Positions 34,773-42,324 of a stretch of DNA of 64,000 nucleotides are shown here, in pieces. Both the position numbers and the translations under genes were made by a program. The first letter of the stretch is position 1; each line of letters begins with the position of its first letter. This DNA is from Kutzneria sp044547355 (GTDB lineage Bacteria; Actinomycetota; Actinomycetes; Mycobacteriales; Pseudonocardiaceae): NCBI RefSeq assembly GCF_044547355.1, contig NZ_JBIUAG010000007.1:186001-250000 (forward strand), read 5' to 3'. The notes under the pieces were generated by a model. It was not told where the DNA came from. It saw nothing but the letters and a program-made list of their open reading frames with translations, and did no database searches.

Positions 34773-35471
34773 ATGACCGATGCCCGGGAGCTTTCGTGGG
34801 ACGGCTGCGTCAACGTGCGGGATCTCGGCACCTTGGGGCGGCTTCGGCCGGGTGCGCTGGTGCGGATGGAGGCCCCGACGCGGTTGACCTCCGCCGGGTG
34901 GGCCGCGGCGTGGGACTACGGCGTGCGCACCGTGGTCGACCTCCGCAACCCCGATGAGCCGGAGCCCGACCTCGCGCCGAGGCCGGCCGGCATGACCACC
35001 GTGAACACTCCCCTGGATCCCGTCGGCACCCCGTTCTACGCGCACTGGTCGAAGACCGACTTCCTGGCCACGCCGCTGCACTACCCGGGCCTCCTGGCCG
35101 AGCACCCCGGTCTGGTCGTCGCCGCCGTGCGGGCGATCGCCACCGCCGCACCGGGCGGCGTGGTTTTCCACTGCGCCAGCGGAAAGGACCGCACCGGGCT
35201 GCTGTCGCTGGTGCTGCTGAGCTTGGCCGGGGCGACCCCTGGGGAGATCATCGCCGACTATCTCCTGACGTACGAACGAATGCGGCCACGGTTCGAGGAG
35301 CTGGGGGTCCGCGATCAGCTCACCGCCACCACCGAACTGCTGACCGCCCACGGGACCACGTTCGAGGAGTCGCTGACCTCAACCGTCACCTCGTTGCGGA
35401 TGCCGGACTTCCTGCTCGACAACGGCCTGTCCGAGACGGATCTCGCCGCCCTGCGCACCCGCCTGACCTAG
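34773..35471 (+). CDS. Tyrosine phosphatase, PtpB-like (Y_phosphatase3)
   Basis: Protein phosphatase of 232 residues. The N-terminal WDGCVNVRDLGTLGRLRPG near residue 8 and the catalytic P-loop VFHCASGKDRTGLLSL near residue 130 (Cys-x5-Arg) define the PtpB-like dual-specificity/lipid phosphatase family. No signal peptide is clear. ATG 34773 is selected because conserved sequence starts soon after it; TTG 34719 and GTG 34755 are in frame upstream and cannot be excluded. It is monocistronic. Confidence 0.85.
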   Translation: MTDARELSWDGCVNVRDLGTLGRLRPGALVRMEAPTRLTSAGWAAAWDYGVRTVVDLRNPDEPEPDLAPRPAGMTTVNTPLDPVGTPFYAHWSKTDFLATPLHYPGLLAEHPGLVVAAVRAIATAAPGGVVFHCASGKDRTGLLSLVLLSLAGATPGEIIADYLLTYERMRPRFEELGVRDQLTATTELLTAHGTTFEESLTSTVTSLRMPDFLLDNGLSETDLAALRTRLT

Positions 35472-35623
35472 CTCCCGACCGCCCAGGCCACCATCAGCGG
35501 GAACTCCCGCCGTCGTAGTCGAGAGCCTCGGTGGCCAACTCCCCCATGGCTCCCCCTCGTTCCCGCCCGGGGCATCGTCCCAGGGCCCACTGCCGCCCGC
35601 CCTCCCCTTGCCTCTTGCCTTAG

Positions 35624-35648
35624 TCTGTTCTATAACTACTACAACAGA
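35624..35648. promoter_or_regulatory. YtrA/GntR-type operator
   Basis: Inverted repeat TCTGTTCTA-N7-TACAACAGA, eight of nine positions matching, with the centre 32 bases before the GntR gene start. It covers the region where the promoter should lie, so autorepression is likely. Confidence 0.7.
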
Positions 35649-35667
35649 TCGTCAGGAGGGGGGTCAC

Positions 35668-36057
35668 GTGATCATCAGCCTCGATCTGTCCAGCGAGGTG
35701 CCGATCTACCAGCAGCTGCGGGATCGGATCGTGGAGGGCATCGCGGACGGCACGCTGCCGGACGGGGAGTCGCTGCCCTCGACACGGCAGCTGGCGGCGG
35801 ACTTCGGGATCAACTTCCACACGGTCAACAAGGCGTACGACCTGTTGCGACAGCAGGGATTCGTGCGGGTGAACCGGAAGTCGGGGGCGGTGGTCGGCCC
35901 GACGGAGTCGGACGAGGCGTTCGTGGCCGACTGGACGACGCGGGCGCGCACGCTGCTCGCGGAGGCGGTGGCCAAGGGGGTGCCCGCGGCGGAGGTGCTG
36001 GCGACATGCCGGGCCGTGCTGGCGGGATTCGACGGACAAGGGGATGAGGCGAAGTGA
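35668..36057 (+). CDS. GntR-family regulator, YtrA subfamily
   Basis: Short GntR regulator of 129 residues. It opens with LSSEVPIYQQLRDRIVEGIA and has a winged helix with SLPSTRQLAADFGINFHTVN (about 37-56). Only a short dimerisation tail follows, as in YtrA-type repressors of envelope-stress transport genes. GTG 35668 is preceded by GGAGGGG. Its stop overlaps the next gene (GTGA). The inverted repeat upstream is its probable site. Confidence 0.9.
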   Translation: MIISLDLSSEVPIYQQLRDRIVEGIADGTLPDGESLPSTRQLAADFGINFHTVNKAYDLLRQQGFVRVNRKSGAVVGPTESDEAFVADWTTRARTLLAEAVAKGVPAAEVLATCRAVLAGFDGQGDEAK

Positions 36058-37142
36058 CCACGACCGGTGTTGTGGTGCAACTGGTTCTGACGGTGCTGCT
36101 GGTCGGCATGGGCTGGCTGACACCGTCGCTGTCCTCGCGCACGGTGCGGTTCGGCGTCCGCGTCCCGGACAATCGGGTCGAGGATCCGTTGGTGCTGAAG
36201 GAAACCGCCCGATTCCGCCGCGCGCTGGTGATCGGCGGGGTGATCGTCGCGCTTGCCGGCGCGGCGCTGATGCTCACGGTGGGCGTGGCGGCGACGCCGG
36301 CGCCGGTGATCGTGCAGATCATCATCTGGTACACGTTGTACTTCCGGGCCAACCGCGCGATCACGGCGGCGAAGCGGGACCAGGACTGGTTCGCGGGCGT
36401 CCACCAGGCGGTCACGGCCGACACGTCCCTGCACAGCGATCCGCCGAAGTTCCCGTGGCCGTGGCTGTTGCTGCCGGTCGCCATCGTGGTGGCCAGCGCG
36501 GTGATCGGCGCCATCCGCTACCCGGACCTGCCCGATCCGCTGCCGATGCATTTCGACGCTGACGGCGTGGCCAACCGGTGGGTGCCGAAGTCGGTGGGCA
36601 GCGCGTTCACGGTCGTGTACATCCAGGCCGGCCTCACCGTGCTGCTGAGCGGGTTGGCAGTGCTGATCTCCCGCGGCCCGGCCGATGTGGACCCGGCGCG
36701 GCCGGCGGCCTCGGTCCGCGCGCACCGTGAGTTCGTGGTGCGGCTGGGCAAGGGACTCGTCGCCCTGACCGCGCTGGCTGACCTGGGCCTGTTCGCCACC
36801 GACTGGTCGATCTGGGACGGCAGCCGGGCGACGGACGCGCTGCTGCCGCTCACGCTCGGGCCGATCCTGGTCGGCGTCGCGCTGCTGGTGCTGATCGTGG
36901 TGCAACGCAACAAGGATGACGGCGCGGACGAGGGCACCGGACTGTCCCATCGGGACGATGACCGCAACTGGGTCGGCGGCATCATCTATCGCAACGCTGA
37001 CGACCCGTCCTGGTTCGTGCAGCGGCGGTTCGGCGTCGGCTGGACGGTCAACTTCGGCAACCCGGCCGCGCTGATCACCTGCGGCGCGCTGACGGTCGGA
37101 GTCGTCACCGTGAGCCTGCTGCTGCCGTTCATCCTGCGCTGA
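36054..37142 (+). CDS. DUF1648/DUF5808 membrane protein
   Basis: Membrane protein of 362 residues with seven to eight hydrophobic helices. The DUF1648 segment around residue 160-185 (PDPLPMHFDADGVANRW) is in the middle. A C-terminal DUF5808-like stretch (NWVGGIIYRNADDPSWFV, near residue 303) is also present. Proteins of this kind commonly follow YtrA-type regulators and are thought to be envelope related, but no function is proven. Start GTG overlaps the regulator's stop. Confidence 0.85.
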   Translation: MTTTGVVVQLVLTVLLVGMGWLTPSLSSRTVRFGVRVPDNRVEDPLVLKETARFRRALVIGGVIVALAGAALMLTVGVAATPAPVIVQIIIWYTLYFRANRAITAAKRDQDWFAGVHQAVTADTSLHSDPPKFPWPWLLLPVAIVVASAVIGAIRYPDLPDPLPMHFDADGVANRWVPKSVGSAFTVVYIQAGLTVLLSGLAVLISRGPADVDPARPAASVRAHREFVVRLGKGLVALTALADLGLFATDWSIWDGSRATDALLPLTLGPILVGVALLVLIVVQRNKDDGADEGTGLSHRDDDRNWVGGIIYRNADDPSWFVQRRFGVGWTVNFGNPAALITCGALTVGVVTVSLLLPFILR

Positions 37143-37153
37143 AAGGAAAATCC

Positions 37154-38137
37154 GTGCACAGTCTCGTCGTGGCGGCAATGGTCGCCGCTACCGTCATGCC
37201 CGCCACCGGTGTTCCGGCCACGGATCGGGAGATCACGTTCCAGTCCGACGGCCTCACCGCGTACGGCACGCTCCACGTCCCGGCGCACAAACGCGGCGAC
37301 CGCCTAGCGGCCGCGCTTCTGTTACCCGGCAGCGGTCCCACCGACCGCAACGGCAACCAGCTGCCGGCCATCGAGCCCAACACCCTGTCCCTGCTGGCCG
37401 ACGCGTTGGGGCAGGACGGGATCATGACATTCCGCTTCGACAAGTACGGCAGCGGCCCGACCCATACGCTGCCGCCGGCCGGAGCCGACTACAGCGTTTT
37501 CCTCCGCCAGGCCGAGGCCGCGTACACGACGTTGCTCAAGCAGCCCGAGACGAATCCGTCGCGGATGCTGATCGTCGGGCACAGCGAGGGCGGCATGAAC
37601 GCGATGCTGGTCGGCATCTCCGTGCGGCCCCGGCCGGCGGGCCTGGCGCTGCTGGCCCCGCAGGACCAGCGGATCCTGGACATGATCGACCTGCAACTGG
37701 CCGAGCAGCTCGACGCCGCCCTGCCGGCCGATCAGGCGCAGGCCCAGAAGGACCTGATCGCCGCGTGGATCTCCAACTACCGCGCCGACAAGCCGGTGAG
37801 CACCGCCGGCATGCTGCCGACGATCGCCCAGCTGTTCCAGACGTTGCTGGCCCAGGGCGATTTCCTCCGCAGCGACGACGCCATCTACCCGCCGGACGTC
37901 GCCCGCCGAGTACCGGCCGGCACCCGAGTGCTGGTCACCTGCGGGACCGCCGACACCAACGTGCCGTGCGACACCACACCGCCGCTGCTGACGGCCCTGC
38001 GCGGGGAGAAGCTGGTCACGCTGACCGGCATCGACCACTTCTTCCATCCCGCCGGCAGCCCCGTCAACGGCCAGCCCCTGGCCCCGGCCCTGCTCACCGC
38101 CCTGCACCACTGGTCCCGCCCCTGGACCTCCCACTAA
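37154..38137 (+). CDS. Secreted alpha/beta hydrolase
   Basis: Hydrolase of 327 residues with an N-terminal signal-like segment (about 1-22, ending TGVPA). The nucleophile elbow is GHSEGGMNA near residue 152, a late Asp lies in CGTADTNVP near residue 263, and His in GIDHFFHPAG near residue 290. It fits dienelactone-hydrolase-like esterases. GTG 37154 has AAAGGAAA upstream. It is probably the third gene of the YtrA operon (11-base gap). The substrate is unknown. Confidence 0.85.
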   Translation: MHSLVVAAMVAATVMPATGVPATDREITFQSDGLTAYGTLHVPAHKRGDRLAAALLLPGSGPTDRNGNQLPAIEPNTLSLLADALGQDGIMTFRFDKYGSGPTHTLPPAGADYSVFLRQAEAAYTTLLKQPETNPSRMLIVGHSEGGMNAMLVGISVRPRPAGLALLAPQDQRILDMIDLQLAEQLDAALPADQAQAQKDLIAAWISNYRADKPVSTAGMLPTIAQLFQTLLAQGDFLRSDDAIYPPDVARRVPAGTRVLVTCGTADTNVPCDTTPPLLTALRGEKLVTLTGIDHFFHPAGSPVNGQPLAPALLTALHHWSRPWTSH

Positions 38138-38150
38138 CCCGGCCTCACTG

Positions 38151-38203
38151 GCTTGGAAGGGGGCTTTCCTCCACTCGGAGTGGAGGAAAGCCCCCTTCCA
38201 AGC
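38151..38203. terminator. Long hairpin repeat, family A copy 3
   Basis: Third copy of the 53-base hairpin, perfect arms, 14 bases after the hydrolase stop. It probably ends the YtrA operon. Confidence 0.78.
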
Positions 38204-38240
38204 CCAAACGGCAGAGCGTGGGGCCGCCCCTGAGCTGATG

Positions 38241-38534
38241 TCAGACCTTGGGGGCGGCCATGCGGCGGCGGTGGCGGGGGCCGATCTTGGTGGCGGCGGT
38301 GGTCTCGCGGTCCCACTCGGCGGCCTGGGCCCCGGCGGCCTCGATCACGGCTTCGCCGGTGGCGACGTCCGGCACCACGATGTCGCCCATCGCCCCGTCG
38401 TTGCCGACGAGCACGAGGCGGGCGCCGGCCCGGCCGATCGGGGCGACCACTGCGCGGGTGGGCCGGCCGTGGGCGGCGACGAAGGCCTTGGCCGAGGACA
38501 CGGCGCGGCGGGGAATCCGGGGCTGTTCCGACAT
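38241..38534 (-). CDS. Small conserved hypothetical protein
   Basis: Protein of 97 residues that I do not recognise. It is basic at both ends, with RPTRAVVAPIGRAGARLVLV and GDIVVPDVATGEAVIEAAG in the middle and a RHRRRMAAP tail. No signal or membrane helix is seen. The pattern of two short hydrophobic strands around a charged loop could form a small beta-fold. It is divergent from the DUF885 gene, 42 bases apart. Codon usage (GC-rich third positions) supports coding. Confidence 0.65.
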   Translation of the reverse strand: MSEQPRIPRRAVSSAKAFVAAHGRPTRAVVAPIGRAGARLVLVGNDGAMGDIVVPDVATGEAVIEAAGAQAAEWDRETTAATKIGPRHRRRMAAPKV

Positions 38535-38576
38535 TCCCCCACCTTAACCAGCGGGTTCGGCACTAGATTGGGCGCA

Positions 38577-40184
38577 GTGACGCTCGTTACCTCCTTCCTC
38601 GACTGGTATCTGCCGGCGCATCCGACCACGGCCGCCGGCCTCGGCCTCACCGAACACGAGGGCACCTTCGGCGATCTCACCGAGGCCGGCTTCCTGGCCC
38701 GGCAGCGTGAGCACGCCGAGTGGCTGGCCAGGTTCACCGAGGCGGCCCCGCCGGACGACTTCAGCGACCGCATCGACCACGAGCTGGTGCTGACGCATCT
38801 GCGCCGAGAGCGGGCGATGGCCGACTGGCCGGCCTGGCGGCGTGATCCCGCGATCTACGTCGGCACGCTGGGCAGCCTCTACACGACCTTCCTGCACCAG
38901 CTGCGCCCGGAGCCGGAGCTGGTCGAGTCGGCTCTGAGCCGGCTGGCCGAGCTGCCCGGTGTCTACGCCGCGTGCCGCGAGAACCTGGACCCGGAGCTGT
39001 CCTCGGCGCTGATCGTCCGGCGCGGCCTCAGCCAGCTGCGCACCACCCGCGCCTTCCTGACCGAGGTGCTGCCGGCCAACGTGGCCAACGAGGCCGACCG
39101 GGCCCGCCTGGTCGAGGCGGGCGAGAGGGCGGCCGACGCCGCCGACGAGCTCACGACGTATCTGGAGGGCTTCGCCGACCGGGCGACCGGCGACTGGCGG
39201 ATGGGCGAGAAGCTGTACTCGACGCTGCTGCAGGAGTGCGAGCTGCTCGGCTACGGGGCGTCCGAGCTGCACGAACGCGGCCTGGCAGCGTACGCGGAGC
39301 TGGACGCCGAGGCCACCTCGGTGGCCGGCGGCGACTGGCGGGTGGCGGTGCGGGCATTGCAGGAGGACCATGCCCCGACGCTGGACGACCTGCGCACCGT
39401 CGTCGCCGACGAGACCGAGCAGGCCCGCCAGTTCCTCAAGGACAACGACCTGGTCACCTTCGCCGAGGGCGAGGAGTGCCGGGTGGTGCCCTCGCCGTCG
39501 TTCCTCCGGCCGATGTTCGTGGTTCCGTTCTACATGACCCCGCCGGCCGCGACCCCGTCCCGGCTCGGCCACTACTTCGTGCCGTTCACGCCGGACGACG
39601 CCACCCCGGAGCAGGTGGAGCAGCGGCTGCGCACCAACTCCAACCCGGGGCTGCGCACGGTCTCCGTGCACGAGGCCTACCCGGGCCACCACTGGCACTT
39701 CTCCTGGCACGCCGGCAACCCGCGGCTGGCCCGCAAGGTGTTCCGCACCTCGTACTTCTCCGAGGGCTGGGCGTTGTACGCCGAGCGCATGATGCGCGAG
39801 CAGGGCTACTACGCGACTCCCGGCCAGCTGCTCGCCCATCTGGACTTCCGACTGTTCCGGGCGGCCCGGATCATCGTCGACACCGAGCTGCACTGCGGCG
39901 ACATGACGGTGGCGCAGGCCGAGGAGTTCATGACCACCAAGTACACGCTGACCGAGGGCACGGCCAAGGGCGAGGTCAACCGGTACTGCTCGTGGCCGAC
40001 GCAGGCCCCGTCGTACCTGACCGGCGCGATGGAGATCGAGGCGATGCGGGACGAGTTCCTGGCCAAGGGCCTGGGCACCCTCAAGTCGTTCCACGACCGG
40101 ATCGCCGGCTCCGGCGCGATGCCGCTGGGCCTGGCCCGTCGAGTTGTGCTGGAACAACCGGGCGAGTTCGCTGGTTGGCGCTGA
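38577..40184 (+). CDS. DUF885 family protein (predicted metallohydrolase)
   Basis: DUF885 protein of 535 residues. A zinc-hydrolase-like VHEAYPGHHWHF near residue 362 is followed by SEGWALYAERMM near residue 396, both highly conserved in this M32-like family. Helical structure is expected throughout and no signal is seen. GTG 38577 lies after TAGATT, fitting a leaderless start. The biological substrate of the family is unknown in actinobacteria. Confidence 0.87.
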   Translation: MTLVTSFLDWYLPAHPTTAAGLGLTEHEGTFGDLTEAGFLARQREHAEWLARFTEAAPPDDFSDRIDHELVLTHLRRERAMADWPAWRRDPAIYVGTLGSLYTTFLHQLRPEPELVESALSRLAELPGVYAACRENLDPELSSALIVRRGLSQLRTTRAFLTEVLPANVANEADRARLVEAGERAADAADELTTYLEGFADRATGDWRMGEKLYSTLLQECELLGYGASELHERGLAAYAELDAEATSVAGGDWRVAVRALQEDHAPTLDDLRTVVADETEQARQFLKDNDLVTFAEGEECRVVPSPSFLRPMFVVPFYMTPPAATPSRLGHYFVPFTPDDATPEQVEQRLRTNSNPGLRTVSVHEAYPGHHWHFSWHAGNPRLARKVFRTSYFSEGWALYAERMMREQGYYATPGQLLAHLDFRLFRAARIIVDTELHCGDMTVAQAEEFMTTKYTLTEGTAKGEVNRYCSWPTQAPSYLTGAMEIEAMRDEFLAKGLGTLKSFHDRIAGSGAMPLGLARRVVLEQPGEFAGWR

Positions 40185-40213
40185 CTAAAGAGCTTGATCG
40201 AGGAGGAGAGCCC

Positions 40214-41182
40214 ATGCGGGCGGTACAGGTGCAGACTCCCGGCGGTCCCGAGGCGCTGGTCTTGGCCGAGGTCGCCGATCCGGAGGCCGGGCCGGGCGAG
40301 CTGCTGGTCCGGGTGGCAGCCGCGGGCGTGAACTACATCGACACCTATCACCGCACCGGCGCCTACCCGATTCCGACGCCGTTCGTGCCGGGCATGGAGG
40401 GGGCCGGCGAGGTGATCGCCGTCGGATCGGGCGTCAGCCGGTTCAAGGTCGGCGACCGGGTGGCCTGGGCCAGCGCCATCGGCAGCTACGCCGAGCTGAC
40501 CCGGGTGCCCGAGAACCTCGCGGTGGCGGTGCCCGACGGCGTCGAGCTGGACGTGGCCGCCGGCGCGATGCTCCAGGGCATGACCGCGCACTACCTGACC
40601 CGGTCGACCTACCCGGTGCAGGAGGGCGACACGGTGCTCGTGCACGCCGCCGCCGGCGGCATGGGGCTGCTGCTCACCCAGCAGGTCAAGGCGCTGGGCG
40701 GGCGGGTCATCGGCACGGTGTCCAACGCAGAGAAGGAGAAGCTGGCCCGCGAGGCCGGGGCCGACGAGATCATCCGCTACACCGAGACCGCCGTCGCGCC
40801 CGAGGTCCGCCGGCTCACCGACGGCCAGGGCGTCAACGTGGTCTACGACGGCGTCGGCAAGGACACCTTCGACGCCAGCCTGGACAGCCTGCGCATCCGC
40901 GGCACGCTCGCCCTCTACGGCGCGGCCAGCGGCCCGGTGCCGCCGGTCGACCTCCAGCGCCTCAACTCGGGTGGCTCGCTGTTCGTCACCCGGCCGACGC
41001 TGGCCCACCACACCCTCACCGTGGACGAGCTGTCCTGGCGCTCCGGCGAGATCTTCGCCGGCATCCAGTCGGGCAAGCTCAACATCCGCATCAGCGGCCG
41101 CTACCCCCTGGCCGACGCGGCCAGGTCCCACGAGGACCTCCAGGGCCGCCGCACCACCGGCAAGCTCCTGCTGATCCCGTGA
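40214..41182 (+). CDS. Quinone oxidoreductase (zinc-independent MDR)
   Basis: NADPH:quinone reductase-like enzyme of 322 residues. The GroES-like domain shows GVNYIDTYHRTGAYP near residue 37, and the Rossmann domain HAAAGGMGLLLTQQVKALGG near residue 144. The zinc ligands of alcohol dehydrogenases are missing, as expected for zeta-crystallin-like members. ATG 40214 follows AGGAGGAG. It lies 29 bases after DUF885 and may be cotranscribed. It is followed by hairpin B. Confidence 0.9.
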   Translation: MRAVQVQTPGGPEALVLAEVADPEAGPGELLVRVAAAGVNYIDTYHRTGAYPIPTPFVPGMEGAGEVIAVGSGVSRFKVGDRVAWASAIGSYAELTRVPENLAVAVPDGVELDVAAGAMLQGMTAHYLTRSTYPVQEGDTVLVHAAAGGMGLLLTQQVKALGGRVIGTVSNAEKEKLAREAGADEIIRYTETAVAPEVRRLTDGQGVNVVYDGVGKDTFDASLDSLRIRGTLALYGAASGPVPPVDLQRLNSGGSLFVTRPTLAHHTLTVDELSWRSGEIFAGIQSGKLNIRISGRYPLADAARSHEDLQGRRTTGKLLLIP

Positions 41183-41189
41183 TCTGACG

Positions 41190-41240
41190 TCATGAAGGGC
41201 CCCATACTGACGTTGAGCGTCAGTATGGGGCCCTTCATGA
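41190..41240. terminator. Long hairpin repeat, family B copy 1
   Basis: Perfect 23-base arms beginning TCATGAAGGGCCCC and a five-base loop, then CACAAAAAAA. The A-run is a T-tract for the minus strand, so it may end the leftward secreted-protein gene as well as the rightward operon. Related sequence occurs at 60376-60462. Confidence 0.8.
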
Positions 41241-41254
41241 CACAAAAAAAGGGG

Positions 41255-41752
41255 TCAGCGCTGGAAGTGGATCTCGCCGTGGGCGGAGCCGGTGGAGCCG
41301 GGGCAGCGCTGGTCGAAGCTGCCGTCGAAGGCGGTCAGCACACCGCTGGCCGGATCGGTCTCGATGCGGTCGACGGTGAAGCCGCCCTGCTCCGCGTAGC
41401 AGCCGAGGCCGTCGGAGATGACCAGGACGCTGGCCAACTCCGGGTGGTCCGGCGGGTAGCCGACGTTGGCGTAGGCGCCGACGTGCAGCGGCTCGTTGTG
41501 CGGAGCCCGCAGCAGCACGGCGAGGTAGCCGCGGCCGTTGTCGGTCTGGGCCTTGAGGACGTTCTGCGGGTAGCCGACCATCACCTCCTGGTCGGGCGCG
41601 GCCCAGTGCCCGCTGGTCGCCTGCGGGTACGCGCCGGGCTGGGCGGTGATGTCGATGCTGGCGACCGGAGTGGTGTCGGCGAACGCGGTGGGGACCGCCA
41701 GCACGGCGACGGCGGCGGCCGCCGGCAGTGCGGCGAGAGCGCTCCTGATCAT
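41255..41752 (-). CDS. Secreted protein of unknown function
   Basis: Protein of 165 residues with a clear signal peptide (about 1-25, ending TAFAD). The mature part has two cysteines, in GLGCYAEQ and FDQRCPGS, which may form a disulfide. Repeated Gly/Pro/Asp turns suggest a beta-sandwich. No family is recognised. ATG 41752 follows GGAGGGAAA. It is monocistronic and ends beside hairpin B. Confidence 0.72.
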   Translation of the reverse strand: MIRSALAALPAAAAVAVLAVPTAFADTTPVASIDITAQPGAYPQATSGHWAAPDQEVMVGYPQNVLKAQTDNGRGYLAVLLRAPHNEPLHVGAYANVGYPPDHPELASVLVISDGLGCYAEQGGFTVDRIETDPASGVLTAFDGSFDQRCPGSTGSAHGEIHFQR

Positions 41753-41926
41753 CGATTTCCCTCCCTGGAATCGTGAAAGGCGATCCTGTCGCACAGCGTG
41801 ACCGAGTGGCCACAAGGGGAACCTCACAGCAACCTGTCCTCCCGTTGTGCGTCCGCGTCACTCGATGGGATGACATTGCCTGGTCACCGCCGCTGGTCAC
41901 GGCGTTGAGCCGACTGCACGCCCATA

Positions 41927-41988
41927 TGCACGTGCACGATGAGCTGGTACGGTCACGAGGTGCACGCGCCCCTGCACGTGCATGTGCA
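41927..41988. promoter_or_regulatory. Paired TGCACGTGCA palindromes upstream of DUF397 gene
   Basis: Two exact copies of the ten-base palindrome TGCACGTGCA (41927-41936 and 41973-41982) lie 46 bases apart. Extra GTGCAC/TGCAC half-sites lie between and beside them. They precede the DUF397 gene by about 36 bases and look like an operator array. The protein that binds is unknown. Confidence 0.6.
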
Positions 41989-42017
41989 CTGGAACGGCTA
42001 GTGATCCGGGAGGGGTC

Positions 42018-42260
42018 ATGGCAGACCAGATCGAGATCCACAACGGCATGTCCGCGACCGACCTGACCGGCGTCGCGTGGCGCAAGAGCAAGCGCAGCGG
42101 TGCGGTCGGCAACTGCGTCGAGGTGGCCCGGCTGGCCAACGGCGACATCGCGGTCCGCAACTCCCGGTTCCCGAACGGCCCGGCCCTGGTGTACACGCAG
42201 GCCGAGATCACCGCGTTCCTCGGCGGGATCAAGGACGGCGAGTTCGACGACCTGGCCTGA
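42018..42260 (+). CDS. DUF397 protein
   Basis: Small DUF397 protein of 80 residues with the core WRKSKRSGAVGNCVEVA near residue 21, then IAVRNSRFPNGPALVYT. Such proteins usually sit beside an XRE-type regulator, and several regulator/DUF397 pairs act in development and antibiotic control. Here no XRE gene is adjacent, so this is an orphan. ATG 42018 follows GGAGGGG. Confidence 0.9.
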   Translation: MADQIEIHNGMSATDLTGVAWRKSKRSGAVGNCVEVARLANGDIAVRNSRFPNGPALVYTQAEITAFLGGIKDGEFDDLA

Positions 42261-42324
42261 GCGGCACCGGCCCGTCGGGGGTGGGTGGCCTCCTGGGTGA
42301 GACAGGAGGCCACCGAAACCCGGT

